Origin: Thermoplasmata archaeon
Lineage (GTDB): Archaea > Thermoplasmatota > Thermoplasmata > Lutacidiplasmatales > UBA184
Direction of reading: 5' to 3'
Assembly (NCBI GenBank): GCA_021816865.1
Contig: JAKAWX010000001.1
Span: forward strand, 1 to 40,793
DNA length: 40,793 bases
Shown: positions 16,611 to 23,631 of the stretch, in pieces
How the letters are laid out: every line of letters begins with the position of its first letter
Numbering within the stretch: the stretch's first letter is position 1
Translations under genes and position numbers: made by a program
The notes under the pieces: generated by a model
Database searches by the model: none
What the model was told of the DNA's origin: nothing
Seen by the model: only the letters and a program-made list of their open reading frames with translations

Positions 16611-17519
16611 CTAGGCTACGATCGTCCGGCGGATCTCGCCGAGGGTGAGCGCGTGGGACGCCTCGACGTCGTACTTGTGGATCGACTCTTCGCTGACGGT
16701 GTGGGCGCGCACGACCGTGGAGTCGGGCAGATCCGGGAACCGCTCGGGGAGGCTCGCGAGGAGGTCGCGGAGAACGTCCTCGACGAACTTAGGGTGGCGG
16801 TGGGCGTCGAGAACGACCCGGCCCTCGTCGCCGCGCTTCAGGATCGCGTACGTCGGGCTCGACTGCGACGCTTCGATCGCGTCGATGACCTCGTCGACCT
16901 CGACCCCGGCGGCGCCGTCGAGCTCGAAGACGAGGCGCGTGCGGTTCCGCTGGTTGTGCGTGATCATCGGAAGCGAGGCAAACTCGGCGTCGGCGAGGCG
17001 CGGGTACTCCCGGGTCAGCGCGTCCCGGCACGTCTCCATCGCGCACGGGCAGGCCGTCATCCCGACCGCCTCGGCCCCCACGGCCCGCAGGAGCGAGACC
17101 GAACCGTCGTCGCCGCGTCGTGCGCGCGCTTCGGCGACCAGCGTGTAATCCTCGAAGCTCCGCTTCGTTTCCGAGATCCCTTTCGGGAGGAAGTACTCCG
17201 CGGAGCCGGCGACGAGCGCCTCGCTCGCGTAGGCATGACGGGCCAGCAGCTCGCGGGCGATCGTCGAGCAGGCCGTTTCGAGGCTGTCGACGGGCCGGAA
17301 CGCGGTCTCGTCGACGATCTCGGCCAGGATCTCGGCGTTGCGGGAAAGGTCGGAACCTTTGCGGTTCGAGGGAAGGTCGACGGCCACGCGGAACTCGACC
17401 GTGAGCGTGTTCGCCCGCTCGGGCCGCTGGACGACGAGCGGCTTGCGGATCCCCGAAAGCCCGACCGAGCGCAGCCTCAGTGGGCCCCGCTCGGGGGGCA
17501 TCGCATGGACGTCCTTCAC
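16611..17519 (-). CDS. mptA: GTP cyclohydrolase MptA (FolE2 family)
   Basis: A 302-residue GTP cyclohydrolase of the MptA/FolE2 (COG1469) family, the first step of pterin biosynthesis toward methanopterin or folate-type cofactors in archaea. Landmarks are GLSGIRKPL near residue 20, the metal-site region MTACPCAMETCR near 150-165 with clustered cysteines, MITHNQRNR near 185, and the C-terminal EESIHKYDVEA. Length fits MptA. GTG at 17519 is listed; ATG at 17501 (residue 7) is the alternative. A weak TATA-like CTATTCAA near 17541-17548 would give a leaderless GTG. It is the first gene of the leftward operon that includes the permeases and ABCE1. Whether the product is dihydroneopterin cyclic phosphate (MptA) or triphosphate (FolE2) is by lineage. 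Confidence 0.92.
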   Translation of the reverse strand: MKDVHAMPPERGPLRLRSVGLSGIRKPLVVQRPERANTLTVEFRVAVDLPSNRKGSDLSRNAEILAEIVDETAFRPVDSLETACSTIARELLARHAYASEALVAGSAEYFLPKGISETKRSFEDYTLVAEARARRGDDGSVSLLRAVGAEAVGMTACPCAMETCRDALTREYPRLADAEFASLPMITHNQRNRTRLVFELDGAAGVEVDEVIDAIEASQSSPTYAILKRGDEGRVVLDAHRHPKFVEDVLRDLLASLPERFPDLPDSTVVRAHTVSEESIHKYDVEASHALTLGEIRRTIVA

Positions 17520-17593
17520 GACCCGAGTACGAAAGTTCGGCTTGAATAGGTTACCGGCCCGACCCCACGACGACCGACGGGCGCCCGCACAGA

Positions 17594-17601
17594 GTTATAG
17601 G
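17594..17601 (+). promoter_or_regulatory. TATA box of the DUF59 gene
   Basis: GTTATAGG lies 27 bases before the ATG at 17624, predicting a leaderless transcript. It separates the DUF59 gene from the divergent mptA gene. Confidence 0.6.
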
Positions 17602-17623
17602 GGACCGGCGGGTGGTCGAACCG

Positions 17624-17986
17624 ATGACCGAGACCGCGCCCCCCCCGTCCCCGTCCGGAGCCCCTCCGCCGTCGAGCGGGCCGTACACGGAGCGCGAGCA
17701 CCTGATCACCGAGAACCTGAAGCAGATCTACGACCCCGAGATCCCGATGAACATCGTCGACCTCGGGCTGATCTACGGGTTCGAGTGGAAGGGCGACGAC
17801 GTGACGCTCAAAATGACGCTCACCGCCCCGGGCTGCCCGGTTGCCGGGATCCTCGCCGAAGAGGTCAAGCTCGCGGTCGAGAAGGTGCCGAACGTGAAGT
17901 CGGCGACGGTCGACATGATCTGGGACCCTCCGTGGAGCCCCGACCGGATGAGCGACTTCGCGAAACGCCAGTTCGGCTATGCCTGA
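17624..17986 (+). CDS. MIP18/DUF59 family Fe-S assembly protein (SufT/PaaD-like)
   Basis: A 120-residue protein with a Pro/Ser-rich N-terminal tail (about 20 residues) followed by a complete MIP18/DUF59 domain: YDPEIPMNIVDLGLIY, the cysteine in MTLTAPGCPV, and the ending WDPPWSPDRMSDFAK. Members (SufT, PaaD, CIA2/MIP18) help mature Fe-S proteins in the cytoplasm. The ATG at 17624 fits the upstream TATA box; the frame is also open from a GTG at 17612. It overlaps the GNAT gene by eight bases (ATGCCTGA), so the two are coupled. Although about 10 kb from sufC, it adds to the Fe-S theme of the window. Confidence 0.9.
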   Translation: MTETAPPPSPSGAPPPSSGPYTEREHLITENLKQIYDPEIPMNIVDLGLIYGFEWKGDDVTLKMTLTAPGCPVAGILAEEVKLAVEKVPNVKSATVDMIWDPPWSPDRMSDFAKRQFGYA

Positions 17987-18584
17987 CGCGTCGGGCGCTA
18001 CGGCCCTTGGCGGGAACGCGTCGCGCCGCCCGAGCACCGCCGTGAACGTCCGGGGGCTCGCGTGGTCCGATTTCGACGATCTGGTCGAGAGCTACTACCA
18101 CCTCTACGAGGAGCGGGATACGGGCCAACCGATCGGCATCACGCTGTTCGCCGACCGACCGTCGCGGGCCGACGAGGTCGACTGGTTCGCGCGGCTCTAC
18201 GGCCGCGTCCTCTCCGGGTCCACGGTAGCGTCGGTCGCCGAGGCGGACGGTCGGGCGGTCGGGATCTGCACGATCGCACCGGTCGGGGCCGGTCCCGGGT
18301 CGGAGGCGGGGCACGTCGGCGAGCTCGGCCTCCTCGTACGCGAAGGGGACCGAGGGAAAGGCGTCGGTGCGGCGCTGCTCGAGCACGCGCTCCGGGCCGC
18401 CCGGGACCGGTTCGAGCTCGTGCGGCTCTCGGTCTTCGCGAACAATGCCCGGGCGATCCGCCTCTACGAGCGGTTCGGGTTCGGGACCGTCGGGCGCCTG
18501 CCGGCGGCGATCCGGCGCGGCACGGAGTACTTCGACGAGCTCCTGATGGTCCGGGACCTCCGGCCCTCGGCCGCCAAGTCTTAA
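17979..18584 (+). CDS. GNAT family N-acetyltransferase
   Basis: A 201-residue GNAT-fold enzyme that transfers an acetyl group from acetyl-CoA to an unknown amine. The acetyl-CoA binding motif A is GELGLLVREGDRGKGVGAAL (near 115-133), and motif B is NNARAIRLYERFGFGTVGRL. About 25 N-terminal residues precede the fold. It starts within the end of the DUF59 gene, so it is co-translated. A RimI-like or small-molecule acetylase role cannot be told apart by sequence alone. Confidence 0.88.
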   Translation: MPDASGATALGGNASRRPSTAVNVRGLAWSDFDDLVESYYHLYEERDTGQPIGITLFADRPSRADEVDWFARLYGRVLSGSTVASVAEADGRAVGICTIAPVGAGPGSEAGHVGELGLLVREGDRGKGVGAALLEHALRAARDRFELVRLSVFANNARAIRLYERFGFGTVGRLPAAIRRGTEYFDELLMVRDLRPSAAKS

Positions 18585-18586
18585 GG
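18577..18586 (+). promoter_or_regulatory. TATA box of the DUF1684 gene
   Basis: AGTCTTAAGG overlaps the end of the acetyltransferase gene and lies about 27 bases before the ATG at 18610, predicting a leaderless message. Confidence 0.5.
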
Positions 18587-18609
18587 GGGCCGTCGGTTCG
18601 GCCGGGCCG

Positions 18610-19374
18610 ATGGCCGCACACGACGCGTGGCGTCGCGAGCTCGAGACGGAGCGGGCGATGAAGGACGAGTTCATGGGCCGGCACGCCGAGTCGCCGTTCG
18701 TCGCGGGCCGGGTGCCGTTCCACCCGTTGCGCTACTACCCGATCGACCGCGACTACCGGGTCCGGGCGGTGCTCGAGCGCCGCCCCGTCCCCGAGGAAGC
18801 GTACCTCCGGACGAACCGGGACAACCAGGCGGTCATGCGGTACCTCGGCGACCTCGTCTTCGAGCTTCACGGCCGATCGCTCCGCCTCCGCCTCTACCAC
18901 GCCGGCGAGGGCGTTGGGACGTCCGTCTTCGTCCCGTTCCGCGACCGGACGAGCGGCTCGGAGTCCTACGGACCGGGTCGCTACGTCACGCTCGAGCTCA
19001 CCGAGTCCGACGTGTACGACCTCGACTTCAACCGGGCGTTCAACCCATACTGCGCGTACACGGACGAGTATGAGTGCGGCTTCCCGCCGGTCGAGAACGA
19101 CCTCCCGGTCGAAGTCCGCGCCGGGGAGGCGGTCTGGGCGGCGGACCGCAATCCGCGTACGCCGTCGAGCGTACATCTCGCCCGACGGGGTCGTCCGCCG
19201 GCGCCCGCGGCCCCGGTGTCGGCGGGGGCTAAAGGTGGGCGAGGACGCCCTCGACCCCGAGCACGACGAACTGGACCCCGACCGCCGCGAGCAAGAGGCC
19301 GAGGACGCGGGTCATCGCCATCACGCCGACGCGGCCGAGCGCCCTCAAGATCCGCTGGCCGTAGTGCAGGATGA
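18610..19374 (+). CDS. DUF1684 family protein with anomalous C-terminal tail
   Basis: Residues 1-180 match the DUF1684 family of unknown function: RYYPIDRDYRVRAVL, LVFELHGRSLRLRLY, FVPFRDRTSGSESYGPGRYV, then LDFNRAFNPYCAY and the cysteine-containing ending YECGFPPVENDLPVEVRAGE. The family normally ends at about this AGE motif. Here the frame runs on for some 75 residues of Arg/Pro/Gly-rich sequence antisense to the 3' end of marC, overlapping it by 146 bases. The tail is probably an accidental read-through of the frame after a lost stop or a small frameshift, rather than a domain. The start ATG has a TATA box at the right distance. Confidence 0.75.
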   Translation: MAAHDAWRRELETERAMKDEFMGRHAESPFVAGRVPFHPLRYYPIDRDYRVRAVLERRPVPEEAYLRTNRDNQAVMRYLGDLVFELHGRSLRLRLYHAGEGVGTSVFVPFRDRTSGSESYGPGRYVTLELTESDVYDLDFNRAFNPYCAYTDEYECGFPPVENDLPVEVRAGEAVWAADRNPRTPSSVHLARRGRPPAPAAPVSAGAKGGRGRPRPRARRTGPRPPRARGRGRGSSPSRRRGRAPSRSAGRSAG

Positions 19375-19885
19375 GGAACGTCGCCGCGGTCGTGACGCCG
19401 ATCGCGAGGAACGTAGCGAGGATCATGAACGGGTCGCTGCCGGCGTTTCCCTCGTAGATCATCACCGTCGAGATCGCCCCCGGCCCGGCGAGCAGCGGAA
19501 TCCCGAGCGGAACGACGGAGATCTCGTCCCGACGCGCGATCGCCTCCTCGCGGTCCTCGCTCGAGAGCTTCGTCCGGCCGATCTCTCCCGAGAGCATGTC
19601 GTAGGCGACGATGAAGAGCAGGATCCCGCCGGCGATCTCGAACGAAGCGAGGGTGAACCCGAACGCCGCGAAGAGGAACCGCCCGACGAGCGCGAACAGC
19701 CCGAGGATCCCGCCGAGCACGATCACGGCCCGCCGGAGGACGACGGCCCGGTCCTCGGGGGTGAACCCGTCGGTCAGGGTGACGAAGAACGGAAGGGTCC
19801 CCACGGGGTCGACGATGGCGAAGACGCTCACGAAGACCGCGGCGTAGATCGCGAGGTCCACCAACGCACCGTCCTCCGAGCGCAA
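19229..19885 (-). CDS. marC: MarC family integral membrane protein
   Basis: A 218-residue protein with six hydrophobic segments in the MarC/UPF0056 pattern: VFVSVFAIVDPVGTLPFFVTL at the N-terminus, GILLFIVAYDML, the second-half repeat VVPLGIPLLAGPGAISTVMI, and the C-terminal LGLLLAAVGVQFVVLGVEG. The function of the family is unresolved despite its name (multiple antibiotic resistance). The start is uncertain: TTG at 19885 is listed, with TTG 19864 and GTG 19861 also in frame just before the first membrane segment. It converges on the DUF1684 gene. Confidence 0.88.
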   Translation of the reverse strand: MRSEDGALVDLAIYAAVFVSVFAIVDPVGTLPFFVTLTDGFTPEDRAVVLRRAVIVLGGILGLFALVGRFLFAAFGFTLASFEIAGGILLFIVAYDMLSGEIGRTKLSSEDREEAIARRDEISVVPLGIPLLAGPGAISTVMIYEGNAGSDPFMILATFLAIGVTTAATFLILHYGQRILRALGRVGVMAMTRVLGLLLAAVGVQFVVLGVEGVLAHL

Positions 19886-19967
19886 TCCCCGGAGCGTGCC
19901 GGCCCATCAACCCTTCGCCCGGACCTGCGGGCGACGGGACCTCGGCCGACGCCGAAGGGCCGCGATC

Positions 19968-20756
19968 TTACCGGACGGCCGCCAGGAGCCGACCCTGCCA
20001 CCGGCTCCACACGACCTCGACCTCGCGAAAGCCGGCGGCGCGCACTCGGCGGACGTGGCCCGAGAGGTCCGGGGTCCGCACGAGGCCGTGGCGGGCCGTC
20101 GTCGGGGGTGGGAACCGGGCGGCGCGGAGCGCGGCCTCGGGCGCGAGCGCCGGGTCGGCGAGGGCCGCCCGCCACCATTCGGTCCAGCTTTCTCCCGGGC
20201 TTCGGTGGTCGCGATCCCACTCCTGCGACGCCCGCCGCGCCCAGCGTCGAAGGCGCTCCGCGTCGGGACCGAACGCCAGCGAATCCCCGTTGAGGAGGAT
20301 CCCGCCGCGGCGAAGACGGTGGGCGACGTCCCGGTAGAGGCGGGAGAGGGTCCGGCCTTCGAGCCAGTGGAGCGCGGTCGTGGAGACCGCGGCGTCGAAG
20401 AGGCCGGGGGGGAGGCGCTCGACCCAGTCGGCCCGCCGGAGGTCGGCGTCCACCCACGTAAGCCGCCCTCCCCACGAGCCGAGGGCGGTCTCGCCGATCC
20501 GTCGTGTGACGGGGTCGAAATCGACCGCCACGACCTTCGCCCGGGGGAAGAGAGCGAGGATCCGTTCGGCGGTCGACCCGGTGCCGCTGCCGAGGTCGAG
20601 CACCCGGCACCGGGCACCCACGGCCCGGCCGAGGACGCTCACGAGCGCTTGGATCTCTTCTTCCCGTTCGGGCACCGAGCGCGCCTGCATCTCCTCCCAG
20701 CGAGCGCGCCACCGCCGGGCCCTCGCGCGTGGGAGCCGAACGGAACGACGCGTCAC
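19968..20756 (-). CDS. class I SAM-dependent methyltransferase
   Basis: A 262-residue Rossmann-fold methyltransferase. Motif I is CRVLDLGSGTGSTAERIL, followed by the acidic end of strand 2 in VVAVDFDP, motif II region LTWVDADLRRADW, and FDAAVSTTALHWLEG after strand 4, which resembles trans-aconitate or UbiE-type small-molecule methyltransferases. GTG at 20756 is chosen as start because the frame upstream of it is Arg/Pro-rich and overlaps the next gene. It lies 26 bases after the unknown beta protein in the same direction. The substrate is not deducible. Confidence 0.82.
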   Translation of the reverse strand: MTRRSVRLPRARARRWRARWEEMQARSVPEREEEIQALVSVLGRAVGARCRVLDLGSGTGSTAERILALFPRAKVVAVDFDPVTRRIGETALGSWGGRLTWVDADLRRADWVERLPPGLFDAAVSTTALHWLEGRTLSRLYRDVAHRLRRGGILLNGDSLAFGPDAERLRRWARRASQEWDRDHRSPGESWTEWWRAALADPALAPEAALRAARFPPPTTARHGLVRTPDLSGHVRRVRAAGFREVEVVWSRWQGRLLAAVR

Positions 20757-20781
20757 GCCCCGCGAAGCCGGGTCAGTGAGA

Positions 20782-21279
20782 TTACGCTTCGCGGTCGCGG
20801 GGGACCGTCGGCGACGGTCGGGGAGCCCGCACCGGGGGACGACGCGGCGGAGCCTTTCGAAGGGGCGCGCGCGAGGCGGGCGGCCGCGGTGCCCGGGCGG
20901 ACGGCCGCCGGCTCCGCGCGCGGGAGGTTCGGGCCGAGGCGCCACGGCGTCGGCGTTTCCCACGGACCGCGACCGGGGTCACGGCGCGAGCCCGCAGGCG
21001 CAGGACGACCGGGGCCGAGTCGGGATTCGTGAAGGCCAGTACGTAGTCGCCGGGCGACGCGGGGTCGAAGTACACCTTGGCGCGGCCGGCGAGGCGGACC
21101 CGCTGAACGAAGGGTCCTTCGCGGTGGCCGATCAGCAGGACGAACGAGCGCCCCGGCCGGGGGTTGTCGAGCGCGACGTCGATCTCGCACGATGGCTCCT
21201 CGAGGTGCATGTCGATACGAACCGTCGACGACGGGTCGAGGACGAGGTACTTCGGAAGGTCGTGAAGCGCAACGGCCAC
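20782..21279 (-). CDS. unknown protein: beta domain plus basic tail
   Basis: I do not recognise this protein. The first part (from GTG 21279) looks like a small beta-sandwich, with alternating strands such as SSTVRIDMHLEEPS, GRSFVLLIGH, RAKVYFDPASPGDYVLAF and PVVLRLRARAV. It is followed by a roughly 60-residue Arg/Pro/Ala-rich tail that could bind nucleic acid or be disordered. The frame stays open to 21384, so an ATG at 21375 (200 aa) is possible, but that would start inside the divergent osmC-like gene. A start at 21279 fits the AT island at 21344-21351 acting as a promoter in both directions. It precedes the methyltransferase gene, probably as one transcript. Confidence 0.5.
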   Translation of the reverse strand: MAVALHDLPKYLVLDPSSTVRIDMHLEEPSCEIDVALDNPRPGRSFVLLIGHREGPFVQRVRLAGRAKVYFDPASPGDYVLAFTNPDSAPVVLRLRARAVTPVAVRGKRRRRGASARTSRARSRRPSARAPRPPASRAPLRKAPPRRPPVRAPRPSPTVPRDREA

Positions 21280-21343
21280 GCTCGGTGCAGCCCGCGAGCC
21301 GACAAAAGATTGGCCGTCCGCCGGAGGTTCGGGCCTCGGCGAG

Positions 21344-21351
21344 GTTAAATC
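21344..21351. promoter_or_regulatory. TATA box of the OsmC gene, possibly bidirectional
   Basis: GGTTAAAT lies 27 bases before the OsmC-like ATG at 21374, the leaderless spacing. On the other strand it reads ATTTAACC and is the only AT island upstream of the divergent unknown gene, so it may serve both. Confidence 0.5.
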
Positions 21352-21373
21352 GGATTCCGGGCTGTTGGAATCC

Positions 21374-21811
21374 ATGGCAGCCACACGGACGGCCCACGCG
21401 GTCTGGGAGCACGACCTCCTGCACGGTCACGGCACGGTAAAGGGGACGAGCGGGGCGCTCGGCGAGCTCGCGGTCTCCTGGTCGGCCCGGACCGAAGCGT
21501 CCGGCGGCAAAACGAGCCCCGAGGAGCTCCTCGCCGCGGCCCACGCGTCGTGCTTCTCGATGGCGCTAGCCGCGGGCCTCGCCCGGATGCAAAAGCCTCC
21601 GGAACGTCTCCGCGTGGGCGCGACGGCGACGTTCGACAAGGTTGGCGACGCCTGGAAGGTCACCACGATGGTCCTCGACGTGAAGGGCACGGTGCCGAAC
21701 CTCACGGCCGCCGAGTTCGAGACCGCCGCGAAGGCGGCGGGAGAGGGCTGTCCGATCTCGAAGGCGCTCAAGGGCAACGTCGAGATCGCCGTGCACGCGA
21801 CGCTCGGCTGA
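21374..21811 (+). CDS. OsmC/Ohr family peroxiredoxin-like protein
   Basis: A 145-residue OsmC-family protein, a class that reduces organic hydroperoxides with two cysteines. The first is in LLAAAHASCFSMAL (near residue 58) and the second in AAGEGCPISKAL (near residue 125), the spacing of the OsmC dimer active site. The N-terminal strand WEHDLLHGHGTVKG is also typical. ATG 21374 is chosen because of the TATA box 27 bases upstream; a TTG nine bases earlier is in frame. It stands alone between divergent and convergent neighbours. Confidence 0.9.
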   Translation: MAATRTAHAVWEHDLLHGHGTVKGTSGALGELAVSWSARTEASGGKTSPEELLAAAHASCFSMALAAGLARMQKPPERLRVGATATFDKVGDAWKVTTMVLDVKGTVPNLTAAEFETAAKAAGEGCPISKALKGNVEIAVHATLG

Positions 21812-21841
21812 GCGGCCCGGCCCTCGCCGATCCGGCGCCCG

Positions 21842-23527
21842 TCAGCTCCCGAAGTCGGAGAGCTGGCGCTGCGTACGGCGCGGCAGCGCGTCTCCCGTCC
21901 CGCGGGGGGCCGCCGGGGTGGTCTCGCCGGTCGCCGGAGCGGGCACGGTCTCGGGAGCTGTCGCAAGGATCGAGTCGACCCGAGGAGCGCCCGGCTCCGT
22001 CGACAGGAGGAACGCGACCTCCTCGGGGGAGAGGTCGAGCTCGCGGGCGATCCGGCGGAGCGTGCCCACGAGCTCGGGTCGCTGCGCCCCGGTGCCGACC
22101 GCGGAAAAGAGGGCCTCGAGGAACGGCAGGATCGTGTCGAGGGTCTTCTCCCGGGAGAGATGGAAGCGTCGGCCGACCTTGCCGACCAGTCCGGTGCGTA
22201 GCCCCCGCAACCCCCGGGAACGACCCATTTCTCCCAGGAACTGGGGGAACGAAGCGCCGCCGCCGCCCGGCACGGGGCCGTCGTTGAGCGCGAGCGCGAC
22301 CCCTCCCGAGAGCAGCTCGGTCGAGTAGCTCCAGAGGCTCCAGACCCGGGCGCGACGGGCCCAGTTGAGGAACCGGTCGGCGACGGCGAGCACGTCGAAC
22401 GCCGCCGCACGGTGGCGAGCGTCGGCGGAGAAGTAGGGCAGGTTCTCCTCGATCCACGGGAGAAGGTCGTCCGGCGGGGCGTCCAGTCGATTCTGGACCT
22501 CGACCGACCGGTAGAAGCGCGGCGATCTCAGGACCTCCTCGGTCAGGGCGGCGAAATCCGAAGAAAGGTCGCGGGCCCCGAGGACGGTCAGCTGGAACGG
22601 GCCGGCCGGCAACGGAGCGATCGCGTCCAGGTCGTTCAGCGCGGCCCGAAGGTCGCCCCGCGCCCGCGTCACGATCGCGTCGAGCGCGCCGCCCACGAGC
22701 TCGATCCCCTCCGTCCGCGCGATCTGGCCCACCCGCGCCCGAAGCTCGGGCTCCCGAACGGGGAAGAACCGTATCCGGGCCACTCCCGTCCGGAAGACGG
22801 GAGAGTACCGGGTCAGGCTCCGCTCGTCGTTCACCGTCAGGACCAGCGGCTGGCGCGTCGACCTCACGAGGCGGGAGATCGCCGCGAGGCCGCCGCGGTC
22901 GCTCAGGTCGCTCGACTTCTGGGTGCCCCGCCACTCCTCGATGTCGGCGCGGGACGCGGACAGCCGGGCCCACGCGGCGTTCCCGGGGGAGCGGGGCACG
23001 GCGCCCCAGTCGGCGAACGCCGGCGGCTTGCCGGAGGGGCGAAGACCGTACGCGGTGTTCAGCGCTTCGATCGTGCGGTAGCGGCCCTGGAGGAACGACG
23101 AAAGCGACGGAGGCGCGGGACGCGGCGCCGCGCTCTCGCTCAGGCGACCGGTAAGGCAGTCGGCTTCGTCGAGGAGGATCAGCGCCCGCCGACGGCCCGG
23201 GGCGCTCTCCGACCCCCCGAGCGTGTGTGTGATCGACGCCCGACCAGCAACCTGTTCGATCGCCGACTCGTTGCGGGCATCGGAGGCGTTCATCTCGACC
23301 AGGGTCCAGCCGCGTTCGCGCGCGAGGGCAAGCGCCGCGGTCGTCTTGCCGACGCCGGCCGGACCCGCCAGCACAGCCGCGCGGCGCGTCGGCGGCTGGC
23401 CGCCGGCCCACTGGTCCGCCCAGGCGCGGAGCTCCGCCCTCGCGCGCGGGTTCCCGACGAGATCATCGAGCCGCTCGGGACGGTATCGTTCGGCGAGCGG
23501 AAGCCGCCGGCTCGGCGGGGGGACCAT
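21842..23527 (-). CDS. rfcL: replication factor C large subunit with extra insertion
   Basis: A 561-residue archaeal clamp-loader large subunit that loads PCNA onto DNA. The N-terminus has ERYRPERLDDLVGN (residues 13-26), Walker A is GPAGVGKTT (55-63), then EMNASDARNE (78-87), Walker B is LILLDEAD (116-123), and sensor 1 is VLTVND (229-234). The C-terminal helical collar follows, and the protein ends with a PIP-like box, QRQLSDFG (near 553-560), for PCNA. In other RfcL proteins Walker B is followed within a few residues by DRGGxxAI; here about 80 residues (129-209) are inserted before DRGGLAAI. A TATA box at 23550-23558 places the ATG as leaderless. Confidence 0.93.
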   Translation of the reverse strand: MVPPPSRRLPLAERYRPERLDDLVGNPRARAELRAWADQWAGGQPPTRRAAVLAGPAGVGKTTAALALARERGWTLVEMNASDARNESAIEQVAGRASITHTLGGSESAPGRRRALILLDEADCLTGRLSESAAPRPAPPSLSSFLQGRYRTIEALNTAYGLRPSGKPPAFADWGAVPRSPGNAAWARLSASRADIEEWRGTQKSSDLSDRGGLAAISRLVRSTRQPLVLTVNDERSLTRYSPVFRTGVARIRFFPVREPELRARVGQIARTEGIELVGGALDAIVTRARGDLRAALNDLDAIAPLPAGPFQLTVLGARDLSSDFAALTEEVLRSPRFYRSVEVQNRLDAPPDDLLPWIEENLPYFSADARHRAAAFDVLAVADRFLNWARRARVWSLWSYSTELLSGGVALALNDGPVPGGGGASFPQFLGEMGRSRGLRGLRTGLVGKVGRRFHLSREKTLDTILPFLEALFSAVGTGAQRPELVGTLRRIARELDLSPEEVAFLLSTEPGAPRVDSILATAPETVPAPATGETTPAAPRGTGDALPRRTQRQLSDFGS

Positions 23528-23549
23528 CGACCCGCCACGCGGCGCGGCG

Positions 23550-23558
23550 CCATAAGCG
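23550..23558 (-). promoter_or_regulatory. TATA-like box of rfcL
   Basis: On the minus strand CGCTTATGG lies about 27 bases before the rfcL ATG at 23527. It is modest in AT content but is the only AT-rich spot in the region. Confidence 0.45.
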
Positions 23559-23631
23559 GAGGGGGAGTCGCGACGGACCCGGGCGACAGCTTTCTCTACG
23601 CGCGCGGCCGTTCCGTCGGGGCCCGGTAAGA

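Noticed and set aside
20782-21384. ATG at 21375 for the unknown beta protein, sharing the CCATGG with the OsmC start
   Set aside because: The palindromic CCATGG gives an ATG on both strands, but a promoter for the leftward start would have to lie within the OsmC coding region. A start at 21279 is simpler.
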